Shown: piece by piece, positions 7,657 through 16,501 of the stretch | How positions within the stretch are numbered: the first letter of the stretch is position 1 | Layout of the letters: every line of letters begins with the position of its first letter | Assembly: GCF_000718095.1 (NCBI RefSeq) | Contig: NZ_JOEI01000010.1 | Span: 124,001-188,000 of the forward strand | Source: Streptomyces scopuliridis RB72 | GTDB lineage: Bacteria > Actinomycetota > Actinomycetes > Streptomycetales > Streptomycetaceae | Length of the DNA: 64,000 nt | Reading direction: 5' to 3' | Notes under the pieces: generated by a model | The model's database searches: none | What the model was told of the DNA's origin: nothing | The model's input: only the letters and a program-made list of their open reading frames with translations | Translations under genes and position numbers: made by a program

Positions 7657-7669
7657 AGCTCCAAAATAG

Positions 7670-7685
7670 GTGACCAGAAGGTCAC
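7670..7685. promoter_or_regulatory. Operator-like inverted repeat before the ArsR-SRPBCC pair
   Basis: GTGACC-AGAA-GGTCAC is a perfect 6-bp dyad just upstream of the ArsR start, in the place expected for an autoregulatory site. Binding is inferred. Confidence 0.6.
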
Positions 7686-7918
7686 ATGTAAAGGGTGTCA
7701 GCCTCACGGTCATGAGCCTCGACCCGACCGGCACTGGCCCGGACTCGGGTACGGCGATAAGGGGGCAGCCCATCGACTCGACCCCCCGGTCCACCCACGA
7801 ACTCGGCCTCCAGCCCGAGGCGTACGACCCGCAGGCGGGGTGGGGGCCCCGGTTGACGGGTGCCCAGCTGCGGGAACTGACCCTCTCTCGGGTCGGGGTT
7901 GTGCGGGAGGAGGCCGGG

Positions 7919-9538
7919 TCAGATCACGCGGAAGAGGTCGGCGGCGGCGTGGACGTCGGTGAGGTCCTCGATGGAGCGGAGGTTGTCGCACAGAGCCTCC
8001 AGGACCGAGCCGGCTTCGGCGGCGCGCGGGGCGCCGATGGCCACGCCGAAGACCCGGAAGCCCAGCAGGTGCTTGGCGTCGTTCCAGCCGCGCATCCATT
8101 CCTCGGTGACGCCGCATTCGTCGTCGGTGATCATCACGATGTCGCCGCGCGTGCGGGCGGTGTCGTTGAACTCCTCCTCCAGCAGTTCGCCGGCCGCTGT
8201 CAGCGGCCTCTGGTAGCTGGTGCCGCCGCCGAGAAAGGTCTCCGCGAAGTCGAGCACCTGGGCGATGCCGGCGGGCCGGCCGGCCGGGAAGCGGAAGACC
8301 TGGATCTTGTCGGCGGCGGAGAACAGGATGCCGACGAAGTCACGCTCGGCGTGGCGGGCCTGATCCAGCAGCGCCAGGGCGCACGCCTTGGACCACGCCT
8401 CCCGGGTGACTCCGCCGGGCCCTGTCTCGTACATGGAGTGCGAGGTGTCTACGCACGCGATGATGGCGCCCCGGCCGGTGCTCTGCTCTCCCTGGCTGTC
8501 GTAGAGCATCAGCTCCCCGGCGGCGTAGCGCGCGGCGAACACCGCACGCAGCTCAGGCAGGCCGAGGTTGGCCAGCTCGGAGGGGATCACGCGGGAGAGG
8601 TCATCGCCGAGCGTGACGCCGACCAGCTCCCCGGCGGTGTTCTCCACCTTACGGGCGCGCTCACCGCTGGCCATCTGCCGGAAACGGCCGATCAGCTCGG
8701 CCCACTGTGCGAGACGGCTGGTGCGCAGCCGCTCGGCGAGTTGGGCACGCTGGTCGAACGGCATCCGCTTCAGGTCGCCGGGAGCAACGCCCCATGCCCG
8801 CATCAGCGCGGCCTCCTCCCGCGCGGCCTCGGCGGCCTTCGCCGCCGCGTTCCGTGCGCCGGCACGGGTACCGGGGGCCGCCGCCGCGAGGGCCCGCGCG
8901 GCGTCCTGGGCGGTCCGCTGCGCAGCGGACTCGGCGGACTCGGAGGCGTCGATCGCCTGTTGGACGGCGTCGGCGGCCGGGGTCGGCACGGTGCCGTCCT
9001 CGTCGGCCTCGTCGGCGGCCCGCTGGAGCGCCGCGCCCACGGCGGTCGCCGCGCCTTCGGCGTTCTGCTGGGCCGTCTTCGCCTGCTCGGCCTGTTCCTG
9101 GGCATCCTGGGAGCGCTCCAGCATCCGGCGCAGCGCGGCAGCCTGGGCGAGCACGGCCATGGCGGCGGCGTAGGGGTCGCCGGCAGTCTCCCGGCGCAGT
9201 TCGGCGAACTCCAGTGACTCCACCAGTGAGGCGATGACCTGGTGGTTGACCAGTCGGGAGGCGTCCATCTCCGCGCGCTCGCGCAACCGCGGGCCGACTT
9301 TGTAGGCGGCCAGGAACGCGTCGGTCAGGAGGTCGGTGGCGTAGTCGTAGCGCTCGCTCAACTCATGGGCCAGCTCGCGCAGTCCGGCCGACTGCTCGTA
9401 GGTGTCGCGCCATGCGATCTGTTCGAACCGGTCCGCGACCACGGCCGCGGTGTGCCGCTCGGAAGCGGCAGCGGACAGGCCCAGCCACTTCCCGGCCCGG
9501 CTCGCCAGCTCGTCGAGCTTGCTCGGTGTCGTGCCCAT
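7919..9538 (-). CDS. VWA-domain protein, ViaA-like partner of the MoxR ATPase
   Basis: The 539-residue protein starts at ATG 9538 behind a GGGGGAG ribosome site. Residues 1-340 are helical and include a long Ala/Gln/Glu-rich coiled segment (about 150-240). The C-terminal third is a von Willebrand A domain whose metal site is visible as DTSHSM, with GGGTSYQRPL and DIVMITDDECG for the later loops. This layout (helical front, VWA at the end) and the gene order right after a MoxR AAA+ ATPase match the RavA-ViaA type, which works as a chaperone pair on membrane or redox complexes. The two genes are 19 bp apart. Confidence 0.85.
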   Translation of the reverse strand: MGTTPSKLDELASRAGKWLGLSAAASERHTAAVVADRFEQIAWRDTYEQSAGLRELAHELSERYDYATDLLTDAFLAAYKVGPRLRERAEMDASRLVNHQVIASLVESLEFAELRRETAGDPYAAAMAVLAQAAALRRMLERSQDAQEQAEQAKTAQQNAEGAATAVGAALQRAADEADEDGTVPTPAADAVQQAIDASESAESAAQRTAQDAARALAAAAPGTRAGARNAAAKAAEAAREEAALMRAWGVAPGDLKRMPFDQRAQLAERLRTSRLAQWAELIGRFRQMASGERARKVENTAGELVGVTLGDDLSRVIPSELANLGLPELRAVFAARYAAGELMLYDSQGEQSTGRGAIIACVDTSHSMYETGPGGVTREAWSKACALALLDQARHAERDFVGILFSAADKIQVFRFPAGRPAGIAQVLDFAETFLGGGTSYQRPLTAAGELLEEEFNDTARTRGDIVMITDDECGVTEEWMRGWNDAKHLLGFRVFGVAIGAPRAAEAGSVLEALCDNLRSIEDLTDVHAAADLFRVI

Positions 9539-9557
9539 GGTCCTGCTCCCCCGGCGT

Positions 9558-10775
9558 TCAGAGCTGGGCCTGCACCATGCTCGCGTCCACGCCGAGGGCC
9601 TCGGTGAGAACGCGGGCGCGGACGGCGCGCTGGCGGCCGGTGACTCGGTCGATGGCGGCGGTGGAGCGGCCGGCACCCGCCGCCTCCTCGCGCAGCTTCT
9701 CCAGCCGCTTCCCCGCCATGGCGAGCTTGTTGTGCGCCTTCTTGATGACCCACTCGCTCAGCGCCTCGCGGGACTGACCGGCCATGGCGTCGAGCTGGGC
9801 CTCCAGCTCCTCGATGGCGTCGGCCAGGTCGAGTGCCTCCTTGGCGTCGGGGTTGACCAGTTGCAGCACCTCGCGCTCGACGGTCGGGCGTTCGGCGGGG
9901 GAGTCCCACAGCACGTGAGTCAGCACCGACAGGTCGGTCTCGGCGACCGCCGGGCGGCCGTCGAGGTACGCGGACGCCTGGAGCAGGCCTACCGCCTGGC
10001 GCCAGCGGCGGTCGGAGGCGACGAGTTCCTTGCGGCGCAGGGCGGCCCGCAGCGTACAGATCGCGTCCACGATCACGTCAGGGACGTCTACGGCCGGGAC
10101 GGCTTCGGTCACGGCGTGCTGTAACGCGGCCAGCTCGATGGTGGTACGTGTCGGTGCCGCCGGGCGGCTGACGGCGGAGCGGACCAGCGCGGCGAAGTTC
10201 GAGGGGTCCGCCAGGTACCCGACCTCGATCCGCACCAGCAGCCGGTCGTAGATCGCGGCCGAATCCTCCCCGCCGGGCAGTTCGTTACTCGCCGTGATGG
10301 CCCCGATCAGGGGGCAGCGGATCGGCTCGCCGCCGCTCTCGGGGTGGTAGATCCGCTCGTTGAGGTAGCCCAACGTCTCGTTCAGCGCCGCCGTGGAGCA
10401 CTTGAAAATCTCGTCGATGAACGCGACATGCGCGGTCGTGGCGCGGCCGTCGTAGACCTGGCGGTACTCACCCCGGGCCAGCGCGGCGACGTCGATGGGA
10501 CCGAACATCCTCGTCGGCGCGGTGAACTTCGACAGGAGGATCTCCCAGTAGGCCGCCCCCTCGACCCTGCCCGTGAGCTCCCGCGCCATCTCGGACTTCG
10601 CCGTTCCGGGAGGGCCGAGCACCAACGAGTGCTGACCGGCCAGGAGCGTCACCAGCAGCGTCCGCACCACGTCAGTCCGCTCGTAGAAACGGTCCGACAC
10701 CTCGTCGCTGATCGCCCGCAGCTTCTCAGCCGTGTCCTGCGCGTTCCGCGTGTCCTGCGCGTTCTGTGCGCCCAT
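9558..10775 (-). CDS. MoxR-type AAA+ ATPase, RavA-like
   Basis: The 405-residue protein starts at ATG 10775 with AGGAG 8 bases upstream. AAA+ motifs are complete: Walker A GPPGTAKSE, Walker B VAFIDEIFK, sensor 1 around GAITASNELP, arginine finger region YDRLLVRIEVGY, and a helical lid containing RRWRQAVGLLQASAYLDGR. The tail of about 80 residues is helical, as in RavA. It would power remodelling of a client protein together with the VWA protein encoded next. The client is unknown, and no catabolic or respiratory operon is attached. Confidence 0.9.
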   Translation of the reverse strand: MGAQNAQDTRNAQDTAEKLRAISDEVSDRFYERTDVVRTLLVTLLAGQHSLVLGPPGTAKSEMARELTGRVEGAAYWEILLSKFTAPTRMFGPIDVAALARGEYRQVYDGRATTAHVAFIDEIFKCSTAALNETLGYLNERIYHPESGGEPIRCPLIGAITASNELPGGEDSAAIYDRLLVRIEVGYLADPSNFAALVRSAVSRPAAPTRTTIELAALQHAVTEAVPAVDVPDVIVDAICTLRAALRRKELVASDRRWRQAVGLLQASAYLDGRPAVAETDLSVLTHVLWDSPAERPTVEREVLQLVNPDAKEALDLADAIEELEAQLDAMAGQSREALSEWVIKKAHNKLAMAGKRLEKLREEAAGAGRSTAAIDRVTGRQRAVRARVLTEALGVDASMVQAQL

Positions 10776-10866
10776 CTTCAACTCCTGCCCAGTGAAGCCC
10801 TGTTGGGCTGACGAGACGGCCCTTTGCCCGAGCAAGATAACTTGGGGTTCGGAGCGGGTGTGTCGC

Positions 10867-11967
10867 TCAGTGGGGAGACCCGGCGATCTGTACGCGGTCG
10901 CTGTCGTTGTCGGAGAGGAACGACGCCAGTTCCCGCCCCTGCTCGGCCACGGCGGTGCGGTCGGCTGCGGAGAAGCGGCGCAGCGGCGTGACGAGCACGG
11001 TGCCGGCCGTGACGCTCCAGGTCGCGGCCACCCGGCCGTCGACCAGGACGACGCGGGCGCCGGTGACGGACAGGCCGCGGTGGGCGTCGTCGATGATCCG
11101 GGTGCGGTCGTGGTAGCCGAGGATCGCGTTGTCGAACGCCGGCAGGAACCGCACCGGGGCGGGCGTGTCGGGGTCGGGGCGCGGCGCGTCGGGGAGGTCA
11201 AGCAGTTCCCGGCCTCGCTCGTCGCGGAAGGTGACCAGCTCCTCGCGTATCGCGGCCACCGCGGCCGGCAGTCCGGCCAGGCCGCACCAGGCGCGCAGGT
11301 CGGCCGAGGCCGCGGGGCCGAACGCGGCCAGATAGCGCCGTACCAGCGCCTGGCCCACCGGATCGGAGCCGTCCGGGGACGGAGGGGCGATCTCGCGACC
11401 CAGCCAGGACGAAAGCAGGACGTTGCGCACTCCCGCCTTCGTGCGCCAGAGCCCGCGCGGTGGCAGCTGTGCCATCGGTACGAGGGCGGCGACCAGCATC
11501 TCGCCCAGTGCGCGCGTTCCCGGCGCCGGCCAGCGCTCGGCGAGCGCCCGCGCGAGCTCGGTCATCGAGCGGGGCTCGCCGTCGGCCATGACCGCCCGGC
11601 CCGCCGCGGCGAGTTCGTCGAGGTCTGTCCCGGCGAGCTCGCGACGGTAGGTCCCGAGTACCCGTTGGCGCAGCATGGTGTCGTGGCGGGCCCGCCAGGC
11701 CAGGGCGTCGTCGGCGGTGAGGAGGTGGACGGTACGGCGCATGAGGTGGGTCCGTACGACGCGCCGCCCGGTCAGCAGGTCCGAGAGCACCGCCGGGTCG
11801 AACGCGCGCAGCCGCGACCAGAGCCCGACGAACGGTTCCTGCGGTTCCTGCGCTTGCAGACCGCCGAGGTGCGCGACGGCGTCGAGGACCGGCACGTCGG
11901 CGCGATCGAGCAGCAACTGCCGTGCCAGCGTCGCGCGGTTGAGCGCCCGGGTGTCGAGAACGGTCAT
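10867..11967 (-). CDS. Winged-helix DNA-binding domain protein (HTH_42/AlkX-like), copy 1
   Basis: The 366-residue protein begins MTVLDTRALNRATLARQLLL. The family signature includes VAHLGGLQAQEPQEPFVGLW, LMRRTVHLLTADD, VRRYLAAFGPAASADLRAWCGL and RFLPAFDNAILGYHDRTRII. It belongs to the tandem winged-helix family that includes DNA glycosylase-like members, some acting on alkylated or crosslinked bases. A general DNA repair or DNA-binding role is likely. Its ATG overlaps the stop of a decayed aldo/keto reductase by ATGA, so it probably was the second gene of that operon. A paralogue with the same opening motif is at 33923-35071. Confidence 0.85.
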   Translation of the reverse strand: MTVLDTRALNRATLARQLLLDRADVPVLDAVAHLGGLQAQEPQEPFVGLWSRLRAFDPAVLSDLLTGRRVVRTHLMRRTVHLLTADDALAWRARHDTMLRQRVLGTYRRELAGTDLDELAAAGRAVMADGEPRSMTELARALAERWPAPGTRALGEMLVAALVPMAQLPPRGLWRTKAGVRNVLLSSWLGREIAPPSPDGSDPVGQALVRRYLAAFGPAASADLRAWCGLAGLPAAVAAIREELVTFRDERGRELLDLPDAPRPDPDTPAPVRFLPAFDNAILGYHDRTRIIDDAHRGLSVTGARVVLVDGRVAATWSVTAGTVLVTPLRRFSAADRTAVAEQGRELASFLSDNDSDRVQIAGSPH

Positions 11968-12236
11968 CGGGTCACGCCCGCGGCACGCTGGTCGGCCGGT
12001 CGCCGGCGCGGAGCCGCCCGTCTGAGGGCCGGTGGCGTGTACGACACGTCGAGCGGGCCGAGGCCGGTTCCGGGCGCCACGATCCGGTCGATCCGGTCGA
12101 GGACTTCGCCGTCGAGAGTGGTCGCGGCGCCGGAGAGGAGATCCTCAAGATGCTCCATGGTGCGGGGGCCGACGATGGCGCCCAGGCGGTAGGGGCTGAC
12201 CTGAATCCCGGTCCGCCCCAGCTCGCGCATCTTCAC
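11964..12236 (-). pseudogene. Aldo/keto reductase with most of the barrel deleted
   Basis: The first 15 residues (MRELGRTGIQVSPYRLGA) are the typical aldo/keto reductase start. They run directly into IVGPRTMEHLEDLLSGAATT and LDGEVLDRIDRIVAPG, which belong to the cofactor-binding C-terminus. Some 230 residues of TIM barrel, with the catalytic Tyr, Lys and His, are gone without loss of frame. The product of about 90 residues cannot be an oxidoreductase. The start is GTG 12236 or ATG 12230. It overlaps the downstream winged-helix gene by 4 bp, so transcription and coupling may persist. Confidence 0.8.
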
Positions 12237-12343
12237 GGTGACGCCATTCCCTTCGATTCCGTTCACGTCCTGGTTCACCGCGTCCGGTGCGCGGTACCGG
12301 ATCGGGCCGGTGGCCCGATCCGGACAAGGTCCGTCACCGGTGG

Positions 12344-12922
12344 TCAGGTCGACTTCTGCCCGTCGAGCGTCTCGCGCAGGATGTCCGCGTGCCCGGCGTG
12401 CTGGGCGGTCTCGGCGATGACGTGCGTCAGCACCCGGCGGACGCTGCGTACCGCTCCCGGCTCGTTCCAGGGCGCCTCCGGCAGCGCGTGCGTCGCCGAC
12501 AGGTCGGGCACGGAGGCGATGACCTCCTCGCTCCGGGCGGCGACCCGCTCGTAACGCGCGACGATCCCGGCCAGCGTCTCGCCGGGCAGCAGCTGGAAGT
12601 CGTTCTGGTGGTCGATCGCCCACTGCGGGAACTCGCGTGCGGTGCCGGCCGCGAGGTCGTCCCAGGTGACACCGTCGGGCAGGTCGTAGCGCATCGCCGA
12701 GGGGCCCTCGACCACGAAGCGCATCCAGCCTTCCTCGATGGACGCGACGTGCTTGATCAGCCCGCCCAGGCACAGCGCGCTGACCGTCGGGCGCTCGCCC
12801 GCCTGCTCGTCGCTGAGCCCGCGCACCGTCTTGGTCAGGGCGGATCGCGCGGTCGCGAGCGCGTCGAGCAGGTCGGCTCGCTCGGCGTCGAGGGGGGAGA
12901 GAGGCGTGGTCGTGGCGGTCAC
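12344..12922 (-). CDS. DinB-family (DUF664-like) protein
   Basis: The protein has 192 residues from GTG 12922, which follows AAGGA by 10 bases. An upstream ATG (12973) would add a low-complexity Asn/Glu stretch (MPENENKNENN). The four-helix DinB fold is indicated by ERADLLDALATARSALTKTV, LIKHVASIEEGWMRF, and HVIAETAQHAGHADILRETL. His residues at the helix ends (K-H, E-T-A-Q-H, G-H) form the usual metal triad. Members include thiol S-transferases such as bacillithiol and mycothiol-dependent enzymes. The gene is divergent from a WYL-domain regulator that probably controls it. Confidence 0.88.
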   Translation of the reverse strand: MTATTTPLSPLDAERADLLDALATARSALTKTVRGLSDEQAGERPTVSALCLGGLIKHVASIEEGWMRFVVEGPSAMRYDLPDGVTWDDLAAGTAREFPQWAIDHQNDFQLLPGETLAGIVARYERVAARSEEVIASVPDLSATHALPEAPWNEPGAVRSVRRVLTHVIAETAQHAGHADILRETLDGQKST

Positions 12923-13034
12923 GGTGATCAGGTCCTTCCGGTTGTTCTCGTTCTTGTTCTCGTTCTCTGGCACGAGACAACAATCGCAAGAGAAGCGGAC
13001 AGGTTGTGGCCGCTTCTCAGGTCAAGATGGAGTC

Positions 13035-14072
13035 ATGCCGAAGACCTCAGCGCGACTGCTCTCCTTGCTCTCGCTGCTCCAGGCGCGCCGGGACTGGCCC
13101 GGGGCGCTGCTGGCCGAGCGGCTGGACATCAGCCCGCGCACCGTGCGCCGCGATGTCGATCGCCTGCGCGAGCTCGGCTATCCCATCGTTGCCTTCAAGG
13201 GGCCCGACGGTGGGTACCGCCTCGACGCCGGTTCGGAGCTGCCTCCGTTGCTGTTCGACGACGAGCAGGCCGTCGCCCTCGCCGTCGCCCTCCAGATCGC
13301 CACCACCAGCGGCGCCGGCATCGAGGAAGCCGCGGTACGCGCGCTGAACACCGTCCGGCAGGTCATGCCCGCCCGGCTGCGCCACCGCATCGACACCCTC
13401 CAGGTCACCGCCGTCGAGCGGCCCGCGATCCGGCCGAACCCGCAGGTCGACAGTGGCGTGCTCATGACGCTCAGCGCGGCCGTCCACGCCCGCGAAGTGC
13501 TGCGCTTCGACTACGTCCCAGCGTCCCCACCGGGAGCCACCGACGACGACCGCGCCGAACCCCCTCCGCGCCGGGTCCAGCCCCATCACCTCGTCACCTG
13601 GGGCGGGCGCTGGTACCTCGTCGCCTGGGACCTCGACCGCGAGGACTGGCGCACCTTCCGCGCGGACCGGATCACTCCGCGTACCCCCACGGGGCCCCGC
13701 TTCACCCCGCGTGAACTGCCCGGAGGGAACGTGGCGGCCTTCGTCGCCGGCAGATTCCGCGGCTCAGACGGCTCAGACGGCTCACACGGCTCGGGCGACT
13801 GGCCCTGCCGCGGCGAGGTGATCCTCGACCTCCCCGCCGCCGCCGTGTCCCCCTACACCCGCGACGGAGTCGTCGAGGAACTCGGCCCTGACCGCTGCCG
13901 GCTCGTGCTGGGCTCATGGTCATGGCCCGGCCTGGCCGCCGCCCTCGGCAGGTTCGACGCCGGCATCGAGGTCGTCGGCCCGGCCGAGCTCAAGGACGCC
14001 TTCGCGCACCTGGCCCGCCGCTACGCCGACGCCGCAGCCGACGCACCCGCCCCACCGCCCCCGAGCCCATGA
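13035..14072 (+). CDS. HTH/WYL-domain transcriptional regulator (YafY type)
   Basis: The 345-residue protein starts at ATG 13035 after GGAG. The N-terminal DeoR-like helix-turn-helix is seen in LLAERLDISPRTVRRDVDRL, followed by YPIVAFKGPDGGYRL. The WYL domain is at about 160-225 (VQPHHLVTWGGRWYLVAWDL, then RTFRADRI). A C-terminal WCX-like region closes the protein. A Gly-Ser-Asp repeat (GSDGSDGSHG) inserted near residue 240 comes from 9-bp slippage repeats. WYL regulators sense ligands or nucleic acids. Divergent placement suggests control of the DinB-family gene. Confidence 0.9.
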   Translation: MPKTSARLLSLLSLLQARRDWPGALLAERLDISPRTVRRDVDRLRELGYPIVAFKGPDGGYRLDAGSELPPLLFDDEQAVALAVALQIATTSGAGIEEAAVRALNTVRQVMPARLRHRIDTLQVTAVERPAIRPNPQVDSGVLMTLSAAVHAREVLRFDYVPASPPGATDDDRAEPPPRRVQPHHLVTWGGRWYLVAWDLDREDWRTFRADRITPRTPTGPRFTPRELPGGNVAAFVAGRFRGSDGSDGSHGSGDWPCRGEVILDLPAAAVSPYTRDGVVEELGPDRCRLVLGSWSWPGLAAALGRFDAGIEVVGPAELKDAFAHLARRYADAAADAPAPPPPSP

Positions 14073-14251
14073 GCCGAGCGCACGTCGACCACCGTTCGGC
14101 GTGGCTCGGGCAGTGCGAAGAGCTGACACCGCGCCGCTTCACCGTCATCCATTCGGCTGTTCTTTCACGAGCCCGCGGAATGGGGGCAATCGACCGCTGA
14201 CGGGCCCAGCGGCCGGCCGGCTCAGGTGGGACGTTTCATGTGCGAGCAATA

Positions 14252-14268
14252 CCGCTTACACGTAGCGG
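14252..14268. promoter_or_regulatory. Inverted repeat just before the first CUT1 transporter operon
   Basis: CCGCT-TACACGT-AGCGG is a 5-bp dyad that ends 17 bp before the ATG of the solute-binding protein. It does not match the TTACATCGATGTAA operator of the nearby LacI gene, so a different repressor would be needed if it is a binding site. Confidence 0.3.
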
Positions 14269-14285
14269 CGTCACACTGATGAACC

Positions 14286-15551
14286 ATGCGCCACTCAAGA
14301 TCCTCCACCACCCGCATCAGCCGTCGGCAGCTGCTCGCCGTCTCCGGTGCCCTCGCGCTGACCGCCGCCTGCGGCTCCAACACCGGCCGCGGCGGGGGAG
14401 CGGGCGGTGGCCCCGCGCTCGGTCAGTGGTATCACCAGTACGGCGAGGCCGGCACCGAGGAGGCGGTGAAGCGCTATGCGGCCGCGTACGGGAAGGCGCG
14501 GGTCAACGTCCAGTGGCGGCCGGGGAATTACGACCAGCAGACCGCCGCGGCACTGCTGACCGAGAACGCGCCGGACGTCTTCGAGGGCGGGCCGACCCTG
14601 GACCAGATCCGGGGCGGTCAGGTCGCCGATCTCACCGGCCTGCTGAAGGGCGTACGGGACGACTTCCATCCCGCGGTGCTCGCCCCCAAGACGTATCAGG
14701 GCAAGGTCTACGGCATCCCGCAGGTCATCGACACGCAGATGCTCTACTACCGCAAGAGTCTGCTGGACAAGGCCGGTGTCCGGCCGCCGGGGACGCTTGA
14801 CGAACTGATCGACGCCGCAAAGGCGTTGACCACGAAGGACGTCAAGGGCCTCTTCCTCGGCAACGACGGCGGCGCCGGTGTCCTCGGTGCCACCCCGCTG
14901 CGCGCCGCCGGCCTGGAACCGGTCACCGCCGACGGGGAAGTCGGGTTCGACGACCCGCGGGCCGCCAAGACCCTTGGCAAACTGCACCGGTTCCACGCCG
15001 ACGGCTCCCTCCTGCTCGGTGCACCCACCGACTGGTCCGACCCGTCCGCGTTCGTCCAGGGGCTGACCGCCATGCAGTGGACGGGACTGTGGGCCCTGCC
15101 GCAGATCCAGAACACACTGGGCGACGACTTCGGCGTCCTGCCCTTCCCCGAGGACGGCCCACAGGGCGGCCCGTCGGTCCCGGTCGGCGCCTACGGCGCG
15201 GCCGTCAGCACGCACAGCGGTCATATCGACGCGGCGAAAGCGTACGTGAAGTGGCTGTGGGTCGAACGCACCGACTTCCAGGAGGACTTCGCGCTCTCCT
15301 ACGGCTTCCACATTCCCGCCCGGATCTCGCTGGCGAAGAAGGCGGCCAAACTCGCCAAGGGCGCGGCGGCCGACGCCGTCCGGTTCACGGCCGACCACGG
15401 ATACGCACAGCCCCTGCTGTGGACCGAGAGGAGCCGGACCGCCTACCAGGACGCCCTGAGCCGGATCATCACCGACGGCGCCGCCCCGGACGCACAGCTC
15501 AGGACGGTCGTCGCGACGACGAAGGCCGAGCTGAAGCGGGTGCGGTCATAA
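14286..15551 (+). CDS. Sugar ABC transporter solute-binding lipoprotein (CUT1)
   Basis: The 421-residue protein captures a sugar or oligosaccharide outside the cell for the two permeases encoded next. The signal region has a twin-arginine-like RR (TRISRRQLLAV), a hydrophobic core, and a lipobox LTAAC that puts the lipidated Cys near residue 30. The mature part resembles family 1 extracellular binding proteins: ENAPDVFEGG, YGIPQVIDTQMLYYRKSLLD and MQWTGLWALPQ. No ATPase follows, so a shared MsiK-type ATPase is expected. The substrate is unknown; two GH43 enzymes are encoded convergently downstream. Confidence 0.9.
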   Translation: MRHSRSSTTRISRRQLLAVSGALALTAACGSNTGRGGGAGGGPALGQWYHQYGEAGTEEAVKRYAAAYGKARVNVQWRPGNYDQQTAAALLTENAPDVFEGGPTLDQIRGGQVADLTGLLKGVRDDFHPAVLAPKTYQGKVYGIPQVIDTQMLYYRKSLLDKAGVRPPGTLDELIDAAKALTTKDVKGLFLGNDGGAGVLGATPLRAAGLEPVTADGEVGFDDPRAAKTLGKLHRFHADGSLLLGAPTDWSDPSAFVQGLTAMQWTGLWALPQIQNTLGDDFGVLPFPEDGPQGGPSVPVGAYGAAVSTHSGHIDAAKAYVKWLWVERTDFQEDFALSYGFHIPARISLAKKAAKLAKGAAADAVRFTADHGYAQPLLWTERSRTAYQDALSRIITDGAAPDAQLRTVVATTKAELKRVRS

Positions 15552-16498
15552 CCACCCGGACAACTCACAAGAACTGCGACTCACTTGGGCGGCGACTGCG
15601 CGGACCCCAGAACCGCTACGTGTGGTTCTGGGCCTTCGTCGGCCCCTTCGCCGCCGGGCTCGCTCTCTTCACCTACGTACCGCTGGTGTGGAGCGTCTGG
15701 CTGAGCTTCTTCGACGCCCACAACACGGTGACCCCGACCGAGTTCGTGGGCTTGGACAACTACACCGAAATCCTCGGCGACCCCTCCTTCACCTCCAGCC
15801 TCACCACCTTCGCCGTCTTCTCCCTCTTCATCGTCCCGGCGACATACGCCCTCTCGCTCGCCCTCGCGCTGATGGTGCACCGGCTGCGCTTCGCCCAGGC
15901 GTTCTTCCGCTCGGTCTTCTTCCTGCCCACCGCCTGCTCCTACGTCGTCGCCGCGATCATCTGGAAACTGTCGGTCTTCAACGGCGTGCGGTACGGGCTG
16001 GCGAACACGGTGCTCGGCTGGTTCGGCGGCTCCGACATCGCCTGGCTGTCGACCACCAGTCCGCCGTGGTACTGGCTGGTCATCGTGACCGTACGGCTGT
16101 GGCTCCAGGCCGGGTTCTACATGGTGATCCTGCTGGCCGGACTCCAGCGCATCCCCGCCACCCTCTACGAGGCCGCCGCGGTCGACGGCGCCCGCCCCGG
16201 CTGGCAGGTCTTCCGGCACATCACCTTCCCGCAACTGCGCGCGACCTCCGTCGCCGTCGTCCTGCTCCTGGTGGTCAACGCCTTCCAGGCCTTCGACGAG
16301 TTCTACAACCTGCTGTCCACCGCGGGCGGTTACCCGCCCTACGCCAGACCGCCCCTGGTCTACCTGTACTACGCCGCACTGGGCCAGGGGCAGAACCTGG
16401 GGCTCGGCAGCGCGGGGGCCGTGATCCTCGCACTGATCATCGCTGTCGTGACGGTGATACAGGCACGCTGGTTCGGCCTCGGACGCCGGGAGGACTGA
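15548..16498 (+). CDS. Sugar ABC transporter permease, MalF/UgpA-like (CUT1)
   Basis: The protein has about 316 residues and six predicted membrane helices, starting with WFWAFVGPFAAGLALFTYVP. The permease-to-ATPase coupling loop is clear: YEAAAVDGARPGWQVFRHIT. The start is odd: there is no ATG, GTG or TTG with normal spacing. Homology appears to begin at ATA 15548, which overlaps the preceding TAA as ATAA. The next usable codon, GTG 15620, would cut the cytoplasmic tail to nothing. I give the ATA position as most likely. The gene is translationally tied to the binding protein before it and lies 3 bp ahead of the second permease. Confidence 0.85.
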   Translation: MTTRTTHKNCDSLGRRLRGPQNRYVWFWAFVGPFAAGLALFTYVPLVWSVWLSFFDAHNTVTPTEFVGLDNYTEILGDPSFTSSLTTFAVFSLFIVPATYALSLALALMVHRLRFAQAFFRSVFFLPTACSYVVAAIIWKLSVFNGVRYGLANTVLGWFGGSDIAWLSTTSPPWYWLVIVTVRLWLQAGFYMVILLAGLQRIPATLYEAAAVDGARPGWQVFRHITFPQLRATSVAVVLLLVVNAFQAFDEFYNLLSTAGGYPPYARPPLVYLYYAALGQGQNLGLGSAGAVILALIIAVVTVIQARWFGLGRRED

Positions 16499-16501
16499 CC
16501 C

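Noticed and set aside
12923..12973. N-terminal extension MPENENKNENN of the DinB-like protein
   Set aside because: It comes from a short GAACGAGAACAA repeat, and the ribosome site fits the internal GTG 12922 better.
14252..14268. Considered as a fourth site for the LacI protein at 25802
   Set aside because: It shares only TTACA with TTACATCGATGTAA, and the dyad centre and length differ. It is kept only as an unassigned inverted repeat.
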